Of a stretch of 11,648 nucleotides of DNA, positions 1 to 7,295 are shown in pieces. The notes below the pieces were generated by a model, which was not told the DNA's origin, searched no databases, and saw nothing but the letters and a program-made list of their open reading frames with translations. The stretch's first letter is position 1. Each line of letters begins with the position of its first letter. The stretch lies in the NCBI GenBank assembly GCA_030536165.1, contig JAUNQM010000035.1:1-11648 (forward strand), given 5' to 3'. The position numbers were made by a program, and so were the translations under genes. Source of the DNA: Prevotellaceae bacterium. GTDB taxonomy: Bacteria > Bacteroidota > Bacteroidia > Bacteroidales > Bacteroidaceae.

Positions 1-54
1 CCCGTTTCCTATTATTTAGGTTTGGCGTTAGTGCTCATTTATTCTATGCGTTTG

Positions 55-86
55 CAAAATTACAATAAAGATTACAAATATGCAAG
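55..86 (-). promoter_or_regulatory. Bacteroidota-type promoter for a gene beyond the left edge
   Basis: Read on the minus strand there is a TAATTTTG box (plus 55-62), an exact match to the Bacteroidota -7 consensus TAnnTTTG. Exactly 20 bases upstream is CTTG (plus 83-86), a 3-of-4 match to the -33 element TTTG. The promoter lies just downstream of the pectate lyase stop codon and points out of the window, so the next gene to the left is probably transcribed separately. The only short reading frame after it inside the window is eight codons long, so the true start is outside. Confidence 0.7.
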
Positions 87-114
87 TTTTTTATTAAAAA
101 AGTTTCATTTTCTT

Positions 115-1806
115 TCATTTTCCGAGTATTATCGCTGCCAAACCCGTTATATCCGTCACTGTGATTTCTCCATCTTTATCTATATCAGCATTGGCCAAGT
201 TCCACGGATTGGGAGATAGTCCGAGAATGAAGGCTGCTATCGTCGATATATCTGCCACATCGATGGCGTTGTCACAGTTTGCATCGCCTAAAAGAGCCTT
301 AGAGGGATCATTGACTGCAGGGTAATATTCTTCAAAAGTATCGATTCCATCAGCATTTTCAGCTTTCATTATATCTTCAACAAGCCAATTCAGATAAACT
401 TCAATGTTTGTATAATACTTCTTCTCGCTGTCTATGGTATAGTTCTTTGAATCGGCAGCACTGTATGGGTTCATACCATTAGCTGTTTCCCAGTCATCAG
501 GTATTCCATCGTTGTCAGAGTCTTTTTTGCGCGAAGATGTTTTCAGCGTAGGCCAACCGCCACAATCATCCTGATTGTTTATCAGTCCTGGAGTAAGTCC
601 TTCGCCTGTGTATGTTGCCTCACCACTCTCTGCATCAGCGACCATGATTTCATCGTAAGAATCTCGGCTAAGACTTGCACCTGCATACTGGAGCACTTTC
701 TCGTATGCCTTCTCGGCTGTATGTGTTGTTGTTGGAAGATATTCAAGCGGTTCATGCAGACGCATCGTGTCTTTTGTGGTCTGAGTGAAAAGACCGTCGT
801 TTTTCGAGCTGCTAATCTGATTATAGATACCGTATATCCAGTTGTCTTTCGTCACGCTTTCATTGTCTGGATTTACGTTGCCCTCAACGAAAAAGTGTCC
901 CCATTTATGAAGCGTTGGTGCATAGTCTGGATAGCTCTTTATATATGAGTTAGTACGAATACCTACGCATGCCATGCGGAGTTGCTTCGCTTTTGAAAGC
1001 GTTGCCGTTGTTGGGCCTGGCTTGTAATAGTTGTTGACAATGTTCACGTCCTGTGCTTCGCCGCCGTAGCAGCCTTCCCCACCCCAGTTGTAGAACACGT
1101 TGCATCGCATGTCCATCAGTTCTTCAAGCTGAGTAGTGTAGCGAGGGCCAAGACGAGGCACACGACTGCTGTGATGCATAAGCAGATTATGGTGATAGCT
1201 CACCTTCGCACCTCCCCAGTTGCCGCCATAGCCATGAGCACCTTTTGAGTGCCCTGCGTTGACAAGACTTTGCGCAACGAGACACCATTGAGCCGTGGAT
1301 TGTCTCACACCGCAAAGCGAAAGGCACTCGTCTATGCTCCAGCTTACAGAACAGTGATCGACCATTATACGACTACGGTCTAAAGACCCAAGTCCGTCGC
1401 CCTCATGGTTTGCCACCTGACGGTTGCCAAGGCGGAAACGCATAAAACGGATAATCACATTGTCAGCACTAATCGTAAACGGATAGTCGGCTACGCAAAT
1501 TCCGTCGCCAGGAGCTGTCTGCCCTGCTATAGTTATGTTGCCATTCTTTATTGCAAGTGCTGATTTGAGATAGATCGTACCTGAGACATCAAAGACGATA
1601 ATGCGCTTACCGCTTTTCTCAATGCCCGCACGTAGAGAGCCCGTTCCGGAATCGTTGAGGTTGGTGACATGATAAAGAGTGCCGCCCCTTCCGCCAGTGA
1701 CATAACGTCCAAAGCCCTCTGCACCAGGGAAGGCAGGAGCATCTTCTGCATAGGCATTGCTACAAACAAACACCATCGCAAGCAATATAAAATAAAGTTT
1801 TTTCAT
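115..1806 (-). CDS. Secreted PL1-type pectate lyase with C-terminal dockerin-like module
   Basis: This is a 563-residue exported polysaccharide lyase that should cleave pectate/polygalacturonan by beta-elimination. Residues 1-20 are a signal peptide ending AYA. The catalytic part (about 25-420) opens with FPGAEGFGRYVTGGRGG, typical of the PL1 branch in gut Bacteroidota, and continues as a right-handed beta-helix. Visible motifs are VDHCSVSWSIDE (149-160), YHHN (204-207) and SRVPR (214-218); by family analogy the last holds the catalytic Arg (R215 or R218). A calcium-type motif DSDNDGIPDDWE (429-440) is common in this branch. Residues 507-562 form two dockerin type I-like repeats, GDANCDNAIDVADI and ADIDKDGEITVTDI, each followed by a hydrophobic helix, and the protein ends in LGK. 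I see no lipoprotein box and no obvious type IX sorting domain. The gene follows the 761-residue protein gene after a 134-base gap holding a hairpin, and I found no promoter of its own. Confidence 0.88.
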   Translation of the reverse strand: MKKLYFILLAMVFVCSNAYAEDAPAFPGAEGFGRYVTGGRGGTLYHVTNLNDSGTGSLRAGIEKSGKRIIVFDVSGTIYLKSALAIKNGNITIAGQTAPGDGICVADYPFTISADNVIIRFMRFRLGNRQVANHEGDGLGSLDRSRIMVDHCSVSWSIDECLSLCGVRQSTAQWCLVAQSLVNAGHSKGAHGYGGNWGGAKVSYHHNLLMHHSSRVPRLGPRYTTQLEELMDMRCNVFYNWGGEGCYGGEAQDVNIVNNYYKPGPTTATLSKAKQLRMACVGIRTNSYIKSYPDYAPTLHKWGHFFVEGNVNPDNESVTKDNWIYGIYNQISSSKNDGLFTQTTKDTMRLHEPLEYLPTTTHTAEKAYEKVLQYAGASLSRDSYDEIMVADAESGEATYTGEGLTPGLINNQDDCGGWPTLKTSSRKKDSDNDGIPDDWETANGMNPYSAADSKNYTIDSEKKYYTNIEVYLNWLVEDIMKAENADGIDTFEEYYPAVNDPSKALLGDANCDNAIDVADISTIAAFILGLSPNPWNLANADIDKDGEITVTDITGLAAIILGK

Positions 1807-1884
1807 TCGTCAGTTATAGTCTATGATTAGTTCTTTCTACTGTGGTTATGCCTAAGAACCTTGCATGTTTGCAGATTTGCGTAA

Positions 1885-1919
1885 ACAAGGCGTGGGAGTA
1901 TTGCACCCCCACGCCTTGT
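1885..1919 (-). terminator. Strong hairpin between the two dockerin-bearing genes (terminator or attenuator)
   Basis: A perfect 12-base stem (ACAAGGCGTGGG, 1885-1896, with its complement at 1908-1919) closes an 11-base loop 21 bases past the stop codon of the 761-residue protein gene. On the minus strand the bases after the stem read TTACGC, so the T-run is short. It may therefore be a partial terminator that allows read-through into the pectate lyase gene. It could also protect the 3' end of the upstream mRNA. Confidence 0.65.
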
Positions 1920-1940
1920 GTGGATTTATTCGATATTACC

Positions 1941-4226
1941 TTACTTGCCGAGGATGATACCTGCTGCGCCGGTGATGTCGGAAACTGTGATTTCACCATC
2001 GCCATCAACATCAGCATTGGCCATGTTGAATGGACTTGGATTGTTGCCGAGGATGAACGCTGCAATCGTTGTGATGTCGGAAACTGTTACCGCTCCGTCT
2101 TCGTCAGCATCGCCACGAAGACCTGTGGCTGGTGTAAGCTCAGTGTATGACATAAGCACGTTTGCTACATACTCAAAGCCTTCCTGCTTGTGGTAGTCTT
2201 CTTCGCTCTGAACAGTCTCGCCCTTTTCGCCATTGATGCGAACGCTTCCGCGAGTAGGGTCGCCTATTACCTTAATAAATACAGAGTCCTTGTCTTCGCA
2301 ACATGCTGGCAGGTCGGCTGCAAGCTCTGACCAATACCATGCTTCGAGTTCAACCTCGTTGATCATCTCCCAGTTCTCTCCGTCGAGTGACCAGTATATC
2401 TGCTGGTACTTTGATGCGTTGTTGTCAGTACCAACGTAGCATGAGAAGTTCAGACCCTTTGCGCCCTTTGTATTGAACTTGAATATTGCATGGTCGCGCT
2501 GCCATCCGTCATAGTTTTCATAGTTGAGAGTATCTACACCGTCCTTTATCTGCCAAGGTGTACGACGGCTGATGATGTTCATCTGCTCCTCAACATCGTC
2601 CTCTGCGAACTTGCCTGCACGTGTCTCAAACTGACGTGTCGCAATGTCAGAGAGTGAAGATACGTATTCGTATGATGCCATGCCGAGATACTGGTTTGTT
2701 GTGTCGCACATCATTTCATATACCTGTGCGCGGTAAGCGTCATTGCCCTCGCCCATTCCGTAGTAGATGTCTGCGTCGTAGCTTGACATACGTGTGCCGG
2801 CATTAACCGTGAAGTCGAATGCGGAAAGCACCTTTGCCACTTCTGTGAACTTAGCTGTGAGGTTAACGTCTTCGGTCAACTTAATCTGACGTTCTGCCAG
2901 AGTCTCGCCATCGCTCCATCCGTCGAATGTTGCAAATGTGCGATAGTAGTTGTTGTGAGCTGTTGCCTTGATAGTTACCACGTCATCCTTGAAGTATTTT
3001 GCCTTGTTTGGAGTAATAGTGTAGCTTGCGTATGCAGGGCCATCGACTGTGATGTTTACCTTACATTCAACTGGGAACTCATCAACGTACATCTGCGTTG
3101 AACCGATAGGCTCGCCGTCAACACCCATTGTATAGAGCGGATGTGATTTCAAAAGGCGGAAGTCGCCACCGTCTGCATTGTAGAAGTCGCCCCAGAAGAG
3201 ACCAGCGTCATCAGGAGTCATTGTGCCGTCTTCTGCAATATCAAGACCATCAGTAATGCCTGCTTCGTAAGGCTGGAAGCCACGGATTACATTGTTATAG
3301 ACCTCATGAAGTCCACCTGTAGCACGTACGATGATTGCTGAATCGTTGTATTCATTCTGAATGTATTCGCCACCTTCTGGGTTCATGAAGATATTGTTCT
3401 TCACCGAGTAAGTAGTCAGTTCACCGAGGAAACCACCTGCATCGAATACAGGCTTCTTGTTCTGCAGGTCACCACTACCCCAGATTACTGTGTTATTGTT
3501 GAAGCTAACGTATGGTTCTTCGCCTGTTGAGTCGATGTAGCCATAGTAGATAAGTGCCTTAGCATAAGGTATGTCGTACCAGATATTGTTGTCGATAACG
3601 ATTTCCTTTGTGCACTGTCCGAAATAGATAACACCCCAAGGGTTGCCCGACTGAGTACAGAGGTTATGAACCTTACAGCCACTCATCTCGAAGTAATTGA
3701 TTGGATAAGTATTGCGGATTGTCTGCTCTTCATCAGCGAAATCAGGCACTGTACGATAAAGGCAACGTGCAATGTTGTTTACGTCGCAATTGCGGATGAT
3801 GATTGAGTCAAACGCACATTTCTTGATATTAGAGTAGAAAATCTGTCCGCTTGAAGCTGTTGCACCTGAGCGATACTGCAGTCCGAGGTTCGACCACTCC
3901 ATTGAGAACTTTGGTGACTCACCTGTGTCGGTGAAGTTGAAGCCAAACATAATCTGCGGCACCTTATTGATATCGGTCTGCTCTGAAGTGACAATGAGCT
4001 TTCCTCCAACGATAGGGTCGCAAGCCATAGTGTAGTTACCGAGGTTGATGAGTGTACTTTCATCACCCTTAACGATAATCTTATCGACGCAGCCTTCCAC
4101 GTTCTCGAATGCGTTGAGGGCAGCCTGCAACTCCGACTTATTAGTTACTTCCTTCACCCAGTCGGCCTTTACGGTAAGTGGCAACAACAAGAAAAACGCC
4201 ATTGCCATAAGAGTAATTTTTTTCAT
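1941..4226 (-). CDS. Exported multidomain protein: beta-helix-like N-terminus, InlB-type repeat, dockerin-like C-terminus
   Basis: This is a 761-residue exported protein, probably cell-surface or secreted and pectin-associated. Residues 1-21 are a signal peptide (MKK, a hydrophobic run, then VKA). Residues 22 to about 370 contain repeated NN and short beta-strand patterns (IVIDNNIWYDI, VSFNNNTVIWG, YSVKNNIFMNP, HEVYNNVIRGF) that fit a right-handed beta-helix. They resemble the DUF4957/DUF5123 proteins seen beside pectin lyases in Bacteroidota; that family name is from memory. Residues about 387-460 look like a divergent InlB-type beta-repeat (FDGWSDGE, then VNLTAKF). Residues about 465-695 form a beta-rich domain I do not recognise, with a SLDGENWE motif as in carbohydrate-binding or discoidin-like sandwiches. 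Residues 705-760 are two dockerin-like repeats (GDADEDGAVTVSDI and ADVDGDGEITVSDI). I see no sure catalytic motif, so an accessory or binding role is as likely as lyase activity. A clear promoter lies 42-73 bases upstream of the start. Confidence 0.85.
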   Translation of the reverse strand: MKKITLMAMAFFLLLPLTVKADWVKEVTNKSELQAALNAFENVEGCVDKIIVKGDESTLINLGNYTMACDPIVGGKLIVTSEQTDINKVPQIMFGFNFTDTGESPKFSMEWSNLGLQYRSGATASSGQIFYSNIKKCAFDSIIIRNCDVNNIARCLYRTVPDFADEEQTIRNTYPINYFEMSGCKVHNLCTQSGNPWGVIYFGQCTKEIVIDNNIWYDIPYAKALIYYGYIDSTGEEPYVSFNNNTVIWGSGDLQNKKPVFDAGGFLGELTTYSVKNNIFMNPEGGEYIQNEYNDSAIIVRATGGLHEVYNNVIRGFQPYEAGITDGLDIAEDGTMTPDDAGLFWGDFYNADGGDFRLLKSHPLYTMGVDGEPIGSTQMYVDEFPVECKVNITVDGPAYASYTITPNKAKYFKDDVVTIKATAHNNYYRTFATFDGWSDGETLAERQIKLTEDVNLTAKFTEVAKVLSAFDFTVNAGTRMSSYDADIYYGMGEGNDAYRAQVYEMMCDTTNQYLGMASYEYVSSLSDIATRQFETRAGKFAEDDVEEQMNIISRRTPWQIKDGVDTLNYENYDGWQRDHAIFKFNTKGAKGLNFSCYVGTDNNASKYQQIYWSLDGENWEMINEVELEAWYWSELAADLPACCEDKDSVFIKVIGDPTRGSVRINGEKGETVQSEEDYHKQEGFEYVANVLMSYTELTPATGLRGDADEDGAVTVSDITTIAAFILGNNPSPFNMANADVDGDGEITVSDITGAAGIILGK

Positions 4227-4267
4227 AAGCTTTCTGTTTTGTAGTTAGTTTTAAGTATAATCCGTGG

Positions 4268-4299
4268 CAAAGATACGAACTATTTTTGGTAAAAAGAAA
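4268..4299 (-). promoter_or_regulatory. Bacteroidota-type promoter of the dockerin-bearing gene pair
   Basis: On the minus strand TATCTTTG (plus 4268-4275) matches the TAnnTTTG -7 consensus. TTTC (plus 4296-4299) sits exactly 20 bases upstream as a near match to the -33 TTTG. The spacing is ideal and predicts a short 5' leader of about 35 bases before the ATG at 4226. No Shine-Dalgarno sequence is present, as is normal in this phylum. Confidence 0.75.
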
Positions 4300-4690
4300 T
4301 TTTTCATGAAGTTTTTTCGTGGTTTGAGTAAAAGTGGTAGAAACAGCAGTTCTATATTTATAGGTATTACGAGGAGGGGCATGATGGATGGAGATGAAAC
4401 TAATCATGGCGGTCAGTGGCGAGTATGACGACGCGGTTTCACACTACATCTCAATGCTCTTATTGCATTTCCACATTGCAGTTGTTTTGTTGCGAAAAAA
4501 GAGTTGTCCGCTCAAGTCAGAAAAAAGTTCAACTTTTTTTGAGTATATGCGACGAATTGCAAAAGGCATATAGAAAACCGGCCTTCCGATATGCGGCAAA
4601 CGCCCACGCAAGGCATGAAACATGAGGCGGCGATTAGTCGTCATCGACCCGCATATATCCACGACGAGCACAGGCAAATATCAATGCACA
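4300..4690. other. About 390-base stretch without an accepted gene, rich in inverted repeats
   Basis: I accept no gene here. The longest reading frame (77 codons, minus, 4444-4677) looks like a chance translation, with no recognisable domain, signal peptide or start context. The stretch contains a 9-base AT palindrome (4521-4539), a 7-base inverted repeat TATATGC/GCATATA (4544-4550 and 4566-4572), and ATATGCGG/CCGCATAT (4589-4596 and 4649-4656). The ATATGC word recurs three times within about 110 bases, counting both orientations. It could be a decayed element, a structured RNA, or simply a long upstream region; the sequence alone does not decide. Confidence 0.5.
4521..4539. repeat. AT-rich perfect palindrome, possible bidirectional terminator
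   Basis: AAAAAAGTT (4521-4529) and AACTTTTTT (4531-4539) are perfect inverted copies around one base. As RNA this can form an 8-base stem with a 3-base loop, flanked by A-runs or U-runs on both strands. The stem is too AT-rich to be a strong terminator, so a binding site or a weak bidirectional stop are both possible. Confidence 0.45.
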
Positions 4691-4738
4691 ATTAAAAAAT
4701 CCTCCATTATCGCCATATGAAAGGGCTGATAATGGAGG
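4691..4738 (-). terminator. Intrinsic terminator of the nucleotidase gene
   Basis: An 11-base perfect stem (CCTCCATTATC, 4701-4711, with GATAATGGAGG, 4728-4738) encloses a 16-base loop. On the minus strand it is followed directly by ATTTTTTAAT (plus 4691-4700), a canonical T-run. It starts 34 bases after the stop codon of the metallophosphatase gene and very probably ends that transcript, separating it from the dockerin-bearing gene pair. Confidence 0.85.
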
Positions 4739-4772
4739 TTTATACTGATAAATGCGTTAGTACGAAAAGCCT

Positions 4773-6206
4773 CTACTTCACGTAATTGACAGTGGAGTTT
4801 TTGCGGCCGGTATAGTTCACGCTTTCCTGTTTCTTGAGCCAACGCATGGTAATGTCAGAACATTTGTCGAAGAGTTCTGTGCCTTTGTCGGCCTTTGGAG
4901 ACGTGCTCACGGACGCTGCATAGCTGTTTGTCACAACCTTGTATTTGGCTGTGCGACTGAACTTTCCTTTGTCCATCGTTATCTTGATGCCCGTTGGGTG
5001 AGTGTCTTCCTTAGTGTTGCCGCGCTTCACGGTCATCACATACGAACAACCTGATACGTATGGCATTCCCTTTTCATCGACGTCGAGGTTGTTCATTATA
5101 AAGTCTTCGAGTTCCTTGCCTGTGAGTTCATAGACCACTGCATTGTTGCCGAATGGGTCGAGCGAAAGGAGGTCGCCCACGGTGAAATCGCCAACAGGGA
5201 AGGTTGAGAAGCGTACGCCGCCACCGTTTTGTATTGCCACGTCAACGCCAAGTTCCTCACGCAGTGCGTCCATTTCCATGATGCCAAGCTCTTGTGCTGT
5301 CTGGAATGGCGACGAAACGTATGTCAGCGTCTCTTTCAAGAATGGGTTGTTCTTGAACTCGTTGAGCATCTTCTTTGCCTCGGCATCTTCTTTGGAGAAT
5401 GTCGCAAGGTCGATATATTTCGACTTTTTGCTTATTACCTTGCCGTTCTCAACATCGATGTCGGTGATGTTAACACCCTTCAACTTGCTTGAAGCCTGAT
5501 TAATAAGCACACCATTCAAGAAATTATTATCAATGACTTGATGAGTATGTCCGCTGATTATAGCATCGATGAACGGGTACTTCTCTGCCGTTGCTGCTCC
5601 TGCTTCGAGTCCATCGTGAGAAAGGAGAATCATCACATCCACCTGGTCGCGTATCCATTTGTAGCGAGGAAGGATGTCGTCGATTGGACGGAATTTCACG
5701 CCTTTCAACACGTCAGGGTGAGAGTCAGGTATGCCTGCCGAATTGAGTTGCACGCTGCCCACAATGCCAATCTTCACACCGTTTCGGCACATTATCTTAT
5801 AAGGAAAGACGTGGAGGCGAAGCGAGTCGGTAAACGTGGCGTTGGCGCAAAGGTAAGGGAAGTTGCTCTTGTTGATTACGTTGCGGAAGCCTTCGACCTT
5901 GCTGTCGAACTCGTGATTACCCACAGCCGATGCGTCGAAGCCCACCTTGTTCATGAGCATTGTCATTGGCAGCGACGTCTCTGGATAGGTGTCATTGTAA
6001 GGATTACCCGTGCGGTTGTCGCCAGCCGAAAGCACGATAAGGTTTGGATCGACGGTGCGGAGACTGTCGGCAAAAGCCTTCAGTTTAGGCATCTTGTCGA
6101 TTGTGGCGTGCATGTCGCTCACAGAGAGAATCTTTATGTGCTTGACCTGTGAGAACGATACCGTTGCCATGAACAGGCAAACAGCGAATAAGAAAAGCTT
6201 TTTCAT
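4773..6206 (-). CDS. Secreted 5'-nucleotidase / UshA-type metallophosphoesterase
   Basis: This 477-residue exported enzyme should dephosphorylate nucleotides or related phosphate esters outside the cytoplasm with two divalent metals. I chose the ATG at 6206 (MKKLFLFAVCLF) because it starts a clean signal peptide, cut near SFS-Q (about 19-20). The longer frame to 6317 would add 37 residues read from a repeat tract. The metallophosphatase domain (about 23-265) shows SDMH (30-33), AGDN (61-64), GNHEFD (97-102), LSHDG (195-199) and GHTH (219-222). The 5'-nucleotidase C-terminal domain (about 290-465) shows NGGGVR (327-332) and GDFTVGDLLSLDPFGNN (339-355), which form the substrate pocket. The GD motif is followed by NRTGN rather than the usual GS, so substrate preference is uncertain. 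The gene lies 114 bases after atpG and ends in a strong terminator. I saw no consensus promoter in that gap, so co-transcription with the ATP synthase genes is possible. Confidence 0.9.
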   Translation of the reverse strand: MKKLFLFAVCLFMATVSFSQVKHIKILSVSDMHATIDKMPKLKAFADSLRTVDPNLIVLSAGDNRTGNPYNDTYPETSLPMTMLMNKVGFDASAVGNHEFDSKVEGFRNVINKSNFPYLCANATFTDSLRLHVFPYKIMCRNGVKIGIVGSVQLNSAGIPDSHPDVLKGVKFRPIDDILPRYKWIRDQVDVMILLSHDGLEAGAATAEKYPFIDAIISGHTHQVIDNNFLNGVLINQASSKLKGVNITDIDVENGKVISKKSKYIDLATFSKEDAEAKKMLNEFKNNPFLKETLTYVSSPFQTAQELGIMEMDALREELGVDVAIQNGGGVRFSTFPVGDFTVGDLLSLDPFGNNAVVYELTGKELEDFIMNNLDVDEKGMPYVSGCSYVMTVKRGNTKEDTHPTGIKITMDKGKFSRTAKYKVVTNSYAASVSTSPKADKGTELFDKCSDITMRWLKKQESVNYTGRKNSTVNYVK

Positions 6207-6231
6207 GTTTGTTTGTGTGGGTTTTGGGTTA

Positions 6232-6286
6232 TGATAGTTGCTACAGTATCTATAGTTACTATAGAGAACTATAGGGGCTATAAATA
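6232..6286. repeat. CTATAG tandem tract, about 9-base period, upstream of the nucleotidase gene
   Basis: Six imperfect units start at 6232, 6241, 6250, 6259, 6269 and 6278 and read TGATAGTTG, CTACAGTAT, CTATAGTTA, CTATAGAGAA, CTATAGGGG and CTATAAATA. The core CTATAG is itself palindromic, so the tract reads alike on both strands. It ends 25 bases before the chosen start codon of the nucleotidase gene. Confidence 0.8.
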
Positions 6287-6288
6287 GT

Positions 6289-6315
6289 GTTATCCCGTTG
6301 TTGGCACGGGATAAC
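6289..6315 (-). terminator. Hairpin just after atpG
   Basis: A perfect 10-base stem (GTTATCCCGT, 6289-6298, with ACGGGATAAC, 6306-6315) closes a 7-base loop, beginning 5 bases after the atpG stop codon. On the minus strand it is followed by ACTATTTAT, which lacks a solid T-run. It could be a weak terminator, an attenuator lowering nucleotidase expression, or an RNA-stabilising 3' stem for the ATP synthase message. Confidence 0.6.
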
Positions 6316-6320
6316 ATTGA

Positions 6321-7295
6321 TTAATTCTGACTGCCGCCTACGATGTCGAGCAGTTCGCTTGTGATTGCCTGCTGGCGCGACTTGTTGTATTGCAGGTTGA
6401 GTTCACGAAGCAGTTCGTCGGCATTATCGGTCGCTGTCTGCATGGCAACCATTCGTGCAGCATGCTCGCAAGCATTGCTGTCGAGGAAGGCTGTGTACAT
6501 CTTCAGGTCGAGAGCCTGCGGGATAAGCCTCTCCAACACCTCGTCGATGCTCGGTTCAACGATGAAATCGACATTAGGCACCATTGTAGGCTTATAGTCA
6601 TCGTTCACGCTTTCAGCCTCTGCGCCCTTGTTGTTGAGGTACTCCATCGCTGCGTGCGATGCGTCCATGTGAGTGAGGTCGCGCTGACGACGGTTAAGCA
6701 CATCGTTTGTGACGTCGATAGGCAGATACTGTTCACGTGTGACGATAAGCGACGCTGTGCTGCGGAAATGATGATAGAGCAGTTCAACCTTGTCTATCTT
6801 CTGCGCAACGAAGTCTTCCATCAGCTGGCGTGCAATCTGTCCACACCCCTGAGGGTTTGGTTTCTCGCAGAGCTTATTGTACTCGCCTTGCGGAGTGAAT
6901 CCGAGTTTCTTCACCTTTTCATAGACCTTGCGTCCGATTGGGTAGATGAGAATATTCTCACGCCCAACCTTTTCGGTGTATTCGTCTATTACCTGCTGTA
7001 GGAGTCGGATTATGTTCGCATTGAATCCTCCGCACATGCTGCTGTTAGACGTGAACACGACGAGTGCAACCTTCTTTACTTCCTTGTGCTCAAGTTCGTA
7101 GTCAGAAGTGAGGTTCCCCGACGCGAGAAATGTCTTGAGGATGTGATCGAGTTCTGTTTCGTATGGAAGCATATTCTCAATCATCTGCTGCGCATGGTGG
7201 AGTTTCGACGATGCAACCATCTTCATTGCACTCGTAATCTTACGGGTGCTATTGACAGATGCTATTCTGGTTTTTATTTCCTTTAATGAAGGCAT
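6321..7295 (-). CDS. atpG: F1Fo ATP synthase gamma subunit
   Basis: This is the 324-residue central rotor shaft of F1, which couples c-ring rotation to catalysis in the alpha3-beta3 head. The start at 7295 gives MPSLKEIKTRIASVNSTRKITSAM, the family's invariant N-terminal helix. A frame open to 7379 would add 28 residues translated from a repeat tract and is rejected. The C-terminus (YNKSRQQAITSELLDIVGG, 303-321) is the conserved second coiled-coil helix. The middle holds SNSSMCGGFN (83-92). The protein is longer than the roughly 287 residues of E. coli gamma, partly through an extra segment around 195-245 (NRRQRD to NDDYKPTMVPNVDF), which I believe is common in Bacteroidota. It is last in the local atp cluster, 112 bases after atpA, preceded by an octamer repeat tract and a C/A-rich leader. 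Confidence 0.97.
   Translation of the reverse strand: MPSLKEIKTRIASVNSTRKITSAMKMVASSKLHHAQQMIENMLPYETELDHILKTFLASGNLTSDYELEHKEVKKVALVVFTSNSSMCGGFNANIIRLLQQVIDEYTEKVGRENILIYPIGRKVYEKVKKLGFTPQGEYNKLCEKPNPQGCGQIARQLMEDFVAQKIDKVELLYHHFRSTASLIVTREQYLPIDVTNDVLNRRQRDLTHMDASHAAMEYLNNKGAEAESVNDDYKPTMVPNVDFIVEPSIDEVLERLIPQALDLKMYTAFLDSNACEHAARMVAMQTATDNADELLRELNLQYNKSRQQAITSELLDIVGGSQN

Noticed and set aside
4281..4288. TATTTTTG on the plus strand, matching the -7 consensus
   Set aside because: There is no TTTG-like element about 20 bases upstream and no plus-strand gene follows; AT-rich sequence gives such matches by chance.
4444..4677. 77-codon frame on the minus strand in the gene-poor stretch
   Set aside because: It reads through an AT palindrome and inverted repeats, has no domain, signal or good start context, and shows no link to its neighbours.
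5538..6152. 204-codon open frame on the plus strand
   Set aside because: It lies wholly inside the metallophosphatase gene on the other strand, is rich in His, Arg and Val as antisense shadows often are, and has no recognisable domain.
6207..6317. 37-residue N-terminal extension of the nucleotidase
   Set aside because: It would bury the signal peptide and translate the CTATAG array and the hairpin after atpG; the start at 6206 is cleaner.
6390..7001. 203-codon open frame on the plus strand
   Set aside because: It is fully antisense to atpG, whose identity is certain; it has no domain and no promoter.
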